Assembly: GCA_028714615.1 (NCBI GenBank)
Contig: JAQTMA010000189.1
Location: 1-7,933, forward strand
Source of the DNA: Anaerolineaceae bacterium
GTDB taxonomy: Bacteria; Chloroflexota; Anaerolineae; Anaerolineales; Anaerolineaceae
Direction of reading: 5' to 3'
DNA length: 7,933 bases
Position 1 is the first letter of the stretch, and every line of letters starts with the position of its first letter. Positions 1 through 4,770 of the stretch are shown here, piece after piece. The notes below the pieces were generated by a model, which saw only the letters and a list, made by a program, of their open reading frames with translations, had not been told where the DNA came from and did not search any database. A program made the position numbers and the translations under genes.

Positions 1-35
1 TACCGGGCGATGGAAGCGGGGCTCAAGACGGTTGC

Positions 36-1040
36 TCAGAACAACCCGAAGCCGTGGATGACGACCTCCAAGATCAACCCCAGCAGGTACCACAAGCCGA
101 AACGACGGTTGTGAACGAAAGCCATGGATACAAACCAAAGCGGCCAGGCTTCCGCCGGATAATCGACCGGGCGAGCTTCCGGTTTCGGCTGGCGGAACAT
201 CTTGATTACCATCGGAGCGAGGGTGAGCGCCAGCAGAACGATCAGCATGATGGGGGAGAAAAAGTGGATGGCTACCAGGTAAATGACCGACAGGTATTGC
301 AGCGCCATCATCGACAATACGGCAGCCCGCCCGGCTTTCTCGCCGATCACGACCGGCAAGGTATGGATACCCTTGGCGCGGTCCGCCAGGTATTTGTCGA
401 TGTGTTTGCCGAAAATGACGGTGGTCACACCCAACGCATACGGCAGGCTGGCGACAACTACATTCCAATCCCACAGCCCGGTCACCACGAAATAACCGCC
501 CCCAATCATCAAGGGACCCCAGACAATCAAGACCGATAACTCACCCAGGGCAACATACTTGAGCGGCCAGGTGTAGAAAAGCACGAAAAACGCCCCAAGC
601 CCCAGGAGCAGCAAGGTCAACGGTCCACGTACCGCCACCAGGTAAGCCCCGGCCGCTAACGCCACCGCCCCGGTGACGCCGGCGTACAGAAGCAGTTGGC
701 GGATGGTCATGACACCCGATTCGAGCGGTTGGACCCCATACTGTGTACGGTAATAGTTGTCCTTATCCACACCACGGCGGAAATCGGTCAAGTCATTGAG
801 CAGGTTATTGGTGGCATGCGCCATGATCAAACCCAGCGCCATCATCCCCCATAACAGGGCGTTGAAATGGCCGGCTTTGTAGGCCAGAATCCCGGCGATG
901 GCCGCCGAGAGAAAGGTCATGATCAGTACGGCAGCCCGGGTGGCAATCAGCCAGCGCGAAACCACATCAAGGTCATTCCATTCATCCTTGCTCAAACGGG
1001 GTATGCCTTGCAAGGCTTTCCCCCACATTTGTACGTTCAT
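36..1040 (-). CDS. UbiA-superfamily membrane prenyltransferase (MenA/UbiA-like)
   Basis: Predicted 334-residue integral membrane protein of the UbiA superfamily, which transfers a polyprenyl chain to an aromatic or similar acceptor in quinone, heme or lipid biosynthesis. Seen: the first Asp-rich motif NDLTD at residues 82-86, followed by FRRGVD; a YTWPLKYVALGE segment near 156-167 that resembles the conserved loop of MenA-type enzymes; and a second motif DKYLAD at 215-220, followed by GIHTLPVVIG, the usual position of the second Mg-diphosphate-binding Asp cluster. This second motif is DxxxxD rather than the common DxxxD. About eight hydrophobic segments run to the C-terminus. The frame is open to 1097, but I chose the ATG at 1040 because AAAGGGGTG precedes it and nothing suitable precedes the upstream ATG. 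It follows the hydrolase gene after 102 nt. Substrate cannot be told; MenA (dihydroxynaphthoate) is one option, archaeal-type lipid prenyltransferase another. Confidence 0.87.
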   Translation of the reverse strand: MNVQMWGKALQGIPRLSKDEWNDLDVVSRWLIATRAAVLIMTFLSAAIAGILAYKAGHFNALLWGMMALGLIMAHATNNLLNDLTDFRRGVDKDNYYRTQYGVQPLESGVMTIRQLLLYAGVTGAVALAAGAYLVAVRGPLTLLLLGLGAFFVLFYTWPLKYVALGELSVLIVWGPLMIGGGYFVVTGLWDWNVVVASLPYALGVTTVIFGKHIDKYLADRAKGIHTLPVVIGEKAGRAAVLSMMALQYLSVIYLVAIHFFSPIMLIVLLALTLAPMVIKMFRQPKPEARPVDYPAEAWPLWFVSMAFVHNRRFGLWYLLGLILEVVIHGFGLF

Positions 1041-1066
1041 GGTGTGCACCCCTTTATGAGAAAGAC

Positions 1067-1114
1067 ATCCATACGAAGTTCCCGTGATGGAATCCATACG
1101 ATCCGATCATACGA
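1067..1114. repeat. three direct copies of CATACGA upstream of the prenyltransferase
   Basis: CATACGA occurs at 1070-1076, 1095-1101 and 1108-1114; the first two are extended to ATCCATACGA. They lie within 75 nt upstream of the prenyltransferase ATG at 1040. Copies are spaced 25 and 13 bp apart. They could be operator sites or chance similarity; no known regulator motif is recognised. Confidence 0.3.
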
Positions 1115-1122
1115 ACAATTAG

Positions 1123-1139
1123 ATGGTTTCACGAACCAT
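1123..1139 (-). other. short inverted repeat just past the hydrolase stop codon
   Basis: ATGGTT and AACCAT form a perfect 6-bp stem around a 5-nt loop, beginning 3 nt downstream of the hydrolase stop codon on the minus strand. No T-run follows, so it is a weak candidate for a terminator; it may only protect the 3' end of the message, or be chance. Confidence 0.3.
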
Positions 1140-1142
1140 AAG

Positions 1143-2171
1143 TTACATGGATGCAGACGTCCAGAAAGTATCCAGGGCATCCGAAACCGCATCCATTTGC
1201 TCGAATTGGGGCAGACCGCGGGTGGGTTGGATGCGCACTGCTTTCCAGTTGTTATGGGCTTGAATGATCTCAGGCAGCAGGTCAAAACCGGTGTATGCAT
1301 CCTGATCATAGATGACCAGGATGGGAAGCTCCAGCCGCTCGTAAAATGCCGGCGTCACTCCCGGGGTGAACAGCTTGCCGCTGATGAAGTAAAGTGGAGC
1401 GTGTTCGGCGCCGGGTTGGTGAGCCGTCGCGTAAGCGTAAGCGATCATGTCTTCCGGAACCGGACCCACGTAACTTTTTTCGAGGAAATAGCGAATGCTG
1501 CGGCGGGTGGCGATCAGGTCGTACAGAGGGCGTCCCCACAGCGGAAGCGCGAACGCCTGGTGCAGCCCGTCTGCTCGCTGCTCCGTCCGTTCGGGTTGCA
1601 TCGACCTCTTCAGGGCCTTCTCCCCCAAGCCGGTCGGTGAAATGAAGATCAGCGAGTTAAAGCGTTCGGGTTCGATGGCGGCTGCTCGGGCGGCAAACTC
1701 ACAGCCCAACGAAAGCGCTACCACATCGGCTGGTTCGGTGACCTGCGCTTGAAGAACTTCCAGGATTGCTTCCTGGTACAGGCGCGGGGTATACAACCGC
1801 TCGGAGCGTTCTGAAAACCCAAACCCGGGCAGGTCGATGGCAAATACGGGGCGGGTAGCGCGGTAGCGGTTGAAGATCGGTCCCATCTCATAGGAACTGG
1901 CTGCTGCGTTGATGCTGTGGATCAGCACCAGCGGTCTCCCGGAGGCTGACCGGTCCGAATAGATATTCACCTGGCCCACATTCTCCGATGAGATTGTGGA
2001 AATGTCTGCATCGATGGCTTTGCTCAGGGGTAGCTGGTGGTCGATGGCGATATTGCTATAGACGATCCAGCCTCCCGCGGCGGCAACCGTTGTCCCAAGC
2101 AGCGTCCCGATCCCAGACGTGACTCCGCCCAACAGACTGAGCCGGTTTTTCGTCCTACGTTTGAGCATCAT
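1143..2171 (-). CDS. membrane-anchored alpha/beta-hydrolase-fold protein, catalytic His apparently missing
   Basis: A 342-residue protein with a basic N-terminus (MMLKRRTK) and one hydrophobic segment at about residues 12-38, indicating an uncleaved anchor or signal peptide with the domain outside the cytoplasm. Fold marks seen: LVLIHSIN at 81-88 (the oxyanion strand, HS instead of HG), AIDLPGFGFSE at 111-121, the nucleophile elbow ALSLG with Ser154 (Ala in place of the first Gly), and VIYDQD at 286-291 as the likely acid strand. Where the family normally has GHLPxxE, this protein reads RGLPQFE (318-324), so the expected catalytic His is Gly319. It may be non-hydrolytic, or use another residue. 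Start: the frame is open to a GTG at 2177, but that GTG lies inside the ribosome binding site GGGAGGTG, so the ATG at 2171 (or the adjacent one at 2168) must be used. Substrate unknown. It precedes the prenyltransferase gene by 102 nt. Confidence 0.85.
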   Translation of the reverse strand: MMLKRRTKNRLSLLGGVTSGIGTLLGTTVAAAGGWIVYSNIAIDHQLPLSKAIDADISTISSENVGQVNIYSDRSASGRPLVLIHSINAAASSYEMGPIFNRYRATRPVFAIDLPGFGFSERSERLYTPRLYQEAILEVLQAQVTEPADVVALSLGCEFAARAAAIEPERFNSLIFISPTGLGEKALKRSMQPERTEQRADGLHQAFALPLWGRPLYDLIATRRSIRYFLEKSYVGPVPEDMIAYAYATAHQPGAEHAPLYFISGKLFTPGVTPAFYERLELPILVIYDQDAYTGFDLLPEIIQAHNNWKAVRIQPTRGLPQFEQMDAVSDALDTFWTSASM

Positions 2172-2190
2172 AATCACCTCCCTATCTTAT

Positions 2191-2229
2191 AAAAATGTCT
2201 CCGTGGGCCACCAGTTAGACCCAACGGAG
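2191..2229 (-). terminator. hairpin plus T-run directly upstream of the hydrolase ribosome binding site
   Basis: On the minus strand CTCCGT-T-GGG and CCCACGGAG pair into a 9-bp stem with one bulged base and a 12-nt loop (2229-2199). ACA and then TTTTT (2195-2191) follow. This has the form of an intrinsic terminator. It lies 108 nt past the 2337 stop codon and ends only 19 nt before the hydrolase ATG at 2171. It may end the upstream transcript or act as an attenuator for the hydrolase; a hydrolase promoter between hairpin and start would have almost no room, which makes the second reading attractive. Confidence 0.55.
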
Positions 2230-2299
2230 CTCTGCATGAGATTGTAACCGGTTTTCACGAGCACGCCAAAAAAGGCTTCATTACAGCTCGATTAATGGT

Positions 2300-2314
2300 T
2301 TGGGAGGTTCCCAA
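2300..2314. other. small perfect inverted repeat
   Basis: TTGGGA-GGT-TCCCAA, 6-bp arms with a 3-nt loop, 22 nt past the stop codon of the eRF1-like gene on the minus strand. No T-run follows. It is probably a minor 3'-end hairpin; significance is uncertain. Confidence 0.25.
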
Positions 2315-2336
2315 CGAGCCAAAAGCCTCTAATATT

Positions 2337-2744
2337 TCATTGTTTTCGATAGTGATCTCGAACTTTGGCTGCAATTTGGGGATCCGTCATCTTATCAACG
2401 GTTTCAATCCCCACGATACATCCGCCGAGTCCTTCATGCTTCAGGCGGTTTTCGAGTTCGACCTTTGCCTCGCCAGGACCAAATATCATAATTGATTCGG
2501 CATCACGTATTAAGGAGACAATCCCATCATAGTATTGATTAAGGTGATCTCCAAACTGCCGGTCTCGCACATCCTCTGCGGTCGACCCTTGAGTATCATT
2601 GGGTAATTTTGAACGGGTTCCGCTCGAAAAGCGGACATGCTTCTCCATGTTCGATTGGATTTCCCGGGTCGTTACAACCTCATTTTCGATGGTTACAATC
2701 ACCACCTTACGATGGTCAATCCATAAACCCACTTCTTTTTTCAT
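2337..2744 (-). CDS. conserved small protein resembling eRF1 domain 3 (baeRF-like)
   Basis: A soluble 135-residue protein without signal peptide or membrane segment. The N-terminus MKKEVGLWIDHRKVVIV looks like the first strand and turn of the domain. The middle (about 40-66) is polar and probably flexible. The C-terminal half carries SIMIFGPGEAK (84-94) and GIETVDKMTDPQIAAKVRDH (112-131). From memory, this GPGEAK plus DKMT pattern occurs in short bacterial proteins annotated as hypothetical or translational-machinery proteins, related to the third domain of archaeal/eukaryotic release factor eRF1 (the L7Ae-like fold). A ribosome-linked or stress role is inference. The ATG is preceded by TAGGAG at 6-7 nt spacing, so the start is secure. 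It lies 75 nt after the small basic gene and is followed by a hairpin region before the hydrolase. Confidence 0.8.
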   Translation of the reverse strand: MKKEVGLWIDHRKVVIVTIENEVVTTREIQSNMEKHVRFSSGTRSKLPNDTQGSTAEDVRDRQFGDHLNQYYDGIVSLIRDAESIMIFGPGEAKVELENRLKHEGLGGCIVGIETVDKMTDPQIAAKVRDHYRKQ

Positions 2745-2819
2745 ATTTTTCTCCTATCGAGAATAATTTGAGGTGTTCGAATTTTCCGTGATAAGCCCTC
2801 TTGAGCCAGAAAGATAGGA

Positions 2820-2942
2820 TTACCGGCTACCTGGTTTATTCACTGGGCTTGAATTGTGGGCTTCCTGCTTCAACCTGCGGACATGGGTGCGTTGTCCCTT
2901 GGATAACCGCTTGATTTTTGGCTTACTGGTCTTGTTTGACAT
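2820..2942 (-). CDS. small, strongly basic 40-residue protein
   Basis: Complete short frame: ATG at 2942, TAA at 2822-2820, preceded by ACAGGAG with 8-9 nt spacing. The 40 residues contain 12 Lys or Arg and only one Glu. The product begins MSNKTSKPKIKRLSKGQRTH and continues with an RRLKQE segment, then a polar tail ending NKPGSR. No hydrophobic stretch is present, so it should be cytoplasmic; the charge suggests nucleic-acid or ribosome binding, but that is inference. I do not recognise a family. It sits between the 52-residue membrane-protein gene (92 nt upstream) and the eRF1-like gene (75 nt downstream), all in the same direction. The coding case rests on the ribosome binding site, fitting position and protein-like composition; it cannot be confirmed without homologues. 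Confidence 0.6.
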   Translation of the reverse strand: MSNKTSKPKIKRLSKGQRTHVRRLKQEAHNSSPVNKPGSR

Positions 2943-3034
2943 CGGTATTTACTCCTGTATTAGATTATTCGGATATTATGGGACCTTACTTCTCCTACTC
3001 CGACCGACTGTAGTATGTGATAAACCCAGGATGG

Positions 3035-3193
3035 TTATATCACTCCAAGGAGGTTCAATATAACGAGGATGACGGCAATCACGATCAGGGTATGAATCCA
3101 ATTGCCAGTGCGTGGGAGCCTTGGACTGATGTTCCGACCAAAAAAGCCAAGCAGCCACAGGATAACCAGAATCACGACGATTGTCCACAACAT
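3035..3193 (-). CDS. 52-residue two-helix membrane protein (Lmo0937-like)
   Basis: Tiny integral membrane protein: helix 1 MLWTIVVILVILWLLGFF (1-18), a polar hinge with RNISPRLPRTGNW (20-32), and helix 2 from about 34 to the C-terminal Val-Ile. This matches the layout of the small bacterial proteins named after Listeria Lmo0937, which often appear next to stress genes; the molecular role is unknown. The frame extends upstream to an ATG at 3229, but AAAAGGAG sits 6-7 nt before the ATG at 3193, and the usual start of the family is MLW, so the shorter form is chosen. The longer form would also run through the stem-loop at 3225-3250. It follows the 51-residue membrane gene by 64 nt and probably shares its transcript. 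Confidence 0.8.
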   Translation of the reverse strand: MLWTIVVILVILWLLGFFGRNISPRLPRTGNWIHTLIVIAVILVILNLLGVI

Positions 3194-3224
3194 GAGATTT
3201 CTCCTTTTGAAGGATCTGATCGAA

Positions 3225-3250
3225 GCCACCTGGCCAGTTTACCAGGTGGC
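3225..3250 (-). other. perfect 9-bp hairpin between two small membrane-protein genes
   Basis: GCCACCTGG and CCAGGTGGC form a perfect GC-rich stem around an 8-nt loop. It starts 7 nt after the stop codon of the 51-residue gene and ends about 10 nt before the ribosome binding site of the 52-residue gene. No T-run follows on the minus strand, so it is not a standard intrinsic terminator. Such a position suits an intercistronic stability or processing element that sets the ratio of the two products; that role is inferred. Confidence 0.55.
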
Positions 3251-3257
3251 AGTTGAA

Positions 3258-3413
3258 CTAACGGTTCATTATGATGAAAACTCCGGCGGCAATGGCGAGC
3301 ACCGCCAGGACCACGCCCAACCCACTCAGCGCCGGTACCAGCCAAACCAGACCCCAGATGATGAGCCAGATGGCCAATAAAAGCATGCCGATGTTCTTTG
3401 TAAATCTTCTCAT
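3258..3413 (-). CDS. 51-residue two-helix membrane protein
   Basis: Complete short frame from ATG (3413) to TAG (3260-3258). The ATG is preceded by GAAAGGA at about 9 nt. The product starts MRRFTKNIG, a basic cytoplasmic lead consistent with the positive-inside rule. Helix 1 (about 9-28) is rich in Leu, Ile and Trp with IWLIIWGLVWLV, a short turn PALSG follows, and helix 2 (about 31-49) ends in MNR. It has no enzymatic motif and I do not recognise a named family, though it has the look of the small membrane proteins that accompany Lmo0937-type genes. It starts 36 nt after the lipid kinase gene and precedes the 52-residue membrane gene, so all three are probably cotranscribed. Confidence 0.72.
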   Translation of the reverse strand: MRRFTKNIGMLLLAIWLIIWGLVWLVPALSGLGVVLAVLAIAAGVFIIMNR

Positions 3414-3449
3414 GGCAGGTATCCTTTCTTCAAGATAATCACTTTACCT

Positions 3450-4430
3450 TCAGACGAGCGCTGCATTATCTGTTTGCTGCCCAAAGTCCGCACTCGACCC
3501 TGGCAGCGCCTCATGCACTGGTAGGGCAACCATCACAGACAGGGCGCGTCGCCACACTTCGATCCGCACCCGCCCTTCTCCCAGCGCGTTGCCATCCGCC
3601 ATGACCGGCATGGCAGGATGGGTGTCAATCTCCACTCGGCGTACGTGGAAGTGTTGGATGCGTGGGTCCTCCTGTTTCCCAACACCCACCCCCTGGACAA
3701 CGTAGCCCAGCAAGTCCAGCTTGGATAAATCAGCAAAGAAAAGCACATCCAGCAATCCATCATTGAACGAGTTCGCTTCACCTACTTGATAATGGAAGCC
3801 AACATAGGGCATATTGGAGACCAGCACCACGTGACCCAGATTGTGGATCTCTTGCTTGTTCTCTAAAAGCAGATGGATCTCGGCTGGGGGGGAGGCTGCC
3901 AATGTGGTCAGGAAATCGCCAATTTTCCCCAGGTTGCCGTGTTGGATATCGTCAGCCGAAGGGAAAAGATCCGAGATCAACCCAACAGAGCATACTTCCA
4001 GGAAAGGTGTATTCACTTGACCACAAGCGGCTATGCCAACGTCCACTTTGATACGCCGCCCAGTTCGCAGGATGGCGATGGCAGCCGGGATATCCGCAGG
4101 GATACCCAGGCTGAGAGCTGAGTTATTCTGTGTTCCAGTTGGAATAATCCCAAGGGTGGCATGGGTCCCGGCCAGAGCTCTGGCTACCGCCGAAATGGTA
4201 CCATCGCCGCCGCAAACGACGAACATACGAAACCCCTGACCCAACGCCACCTGGACAATCCCTGTCAGGTCACCGCCGGGCTCGACCAGATAGGCTTCCG
4301 GTCTGAGCTTCCAGGCCTGCATCTCGTGGATCACATCCATCAATTGCACAGGCGACTCACCCGCTGCGCCAGAGATGGGATTGAAGATCAGTTTGGCTCG
4401 CAATGGGCGGTAAGCGCTGGATGGAGACAT
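3450..4430 (-). CDS. diacylglycerol-kinase-family lipid kinase (YegS/DgkB-like)
   Basis: A 326-residue cytoplasmic or membrane-associated kinase of the DAGK catalytic family, which uses ATP to phosphorylate diacylglycerol or a related lipid and so returns lipid turnover products to phospholipid synthesis. Seen: NPISG at 17-21 and GGDGT at 74-78 (nucleotide-binding motif of the family), GTQNNSA at 99-105, where many members read GTxND, NDGLLDV at 223-229, and MADGN at 277-281 in the C-terminal beta domain. Length is normal for the family (about 300). The C-terminal tail after residue 305 is polar and possibly disordered. The start is supported by GAGGT 7 nt before the ATG. The stop codon of the preceding small gene lies 10 nt upstream, and that gene's last bases merge into this ribosome binding site, indicating translational coupling. 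Exact lipid substrate cannot be told. Confidence 0.9.
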   Translation of the reverse strand: MSPSSAYRPLRAKLIFNPISGAAGESPVQLMDVIHEMQAWKLRPEAYLVEPGGDLTGIVQVALGQGFRMFVVCGGDGTISAVARALAGTHATLGIIPTGTQNNSALSLGIPADIPAAIAILRTGRRIKVDVGIAACGQVNTPFLEVCSVGLISDLFPSADDIQHGNLGKIGDFLTTLAASPPAEIHLLLENKQEIHNLGHVVLVSNMPYVGFHYQVGEANSFNDGLLDVLFFADLSKLDLLGYVVQGVGVGKQEDPRIQHFHVRRVEIDTHPAMPVMADGNALGEGRVRIEVWRRALSVMVALPVHEALPGSSADFGQQTDNAALV

Positions 4431-4440
4431 CTTTCTTACC

Positions 4441-4601
4441 TCACTCTCTCTGCATGCCGAGATACGTCGGGAAGGTCACATCACCTGATGTAATCACAAA
4501 CATCATTCGGCGGTCCTCAACCAGGCGATCATTTCCTGTCTGCGGATCAGGAATATCATTGGTGTCCCACCATCTTGAAGTGAAAAACTCGAAAAAAACA
4601 T
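4441..4601 (-). pseudogene. probable 53-residue small gene with a one-base frameshift in a T7 run
   Basis: An ATG at 4601, with GGGAG 8 nt before it, opens a frame that as written ends after 32 residues. In the neighbouring frame, everything after the TTTTTTT run following the ATG reads as a convincing protein end: FFTSRWWDTNDIPDP, then RLVEDRRMMFVITSGDV, then FPTYLGMQRE and TGA at 4443-4441. The span is 161 nt, one short of 54 codons; adding a single T to the run joins ATG and tail into 53 residues. So this is either a homopolymer sequencing error, a recently broken gene, or a slippage-controlled gene. The stop lies 10 nt before the lipid kinase ATG. I do not recognise the family. An opposite-strand frame is also open here, but it has no ribosome binding site, so I prefer the minus-strand reading. 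Confidence 0.5.
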
Positions 4602-4770
4602 TAGCTTATCTCCCTTCCATCGATCCATCTGCACCTCTCGCTACAGGATAGCAGCCCCATCCGGACTCTTACAACCGGAGCGATCGCCAATCACGCAATG
4701 GTGATGATGTGATCATATGCGTTTGTAGCTATCTATGTCCCTAATTCAACCTGTTAAATGTCTATCAAAA
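4602..4770 (-). promoter_or_regulatory. gap after mgtA, possible promoter of the small gene and lipid kinase
   Basis: This 169-nt gap holds no credible gene and no clear terminator for mgtA. A weak minus-strand promoter candidate is TTGAAT (4749-4744) and TACAAA (4727-4722) with a 16-nt spacer, four of six consensus bases in each box. An ATGAT-GTG-ATCAT inverted repeat (4704-4716) lies 5 nt downstream of the -10 candidate and could be an operator. Both are low-confidence readings. Confidence 0.2.

Noticed and set aside
1..111. Plus-strand open frame from the window edge (reads YRAMEAGLKTVAQ and onward to a stop at 109-111)
   Set aside because: It is antisense to the prenyltransferase 3' end for about 75 nt, only about 12 codons lie outside it, and no start or homology can be judged at the edge.
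1041..1097. 19-residue N-terminal extension of the prenyltransferase
   Set aside because: No ribosome binding site precedes the ATG at 1097, whereas AAAGGGGTG precedes the ATG at 1040.
867..1640. Long plus-strand frame of 257 codons opposite the prenyltransferase and hydrolase
   Set aside because: It spans two well-supported minus-strand genes and their gap, has no family motifs, and is a shadow caused by GC-rich antisense codons.
4403..4651. Plus-strand 82-residue frame over the small frameshifted gene
   Set aside because: No ribosome binding site, overlap with the kinase 5' end, and opposite direction to every other gene. The minus-strand reading explains the stretch better.
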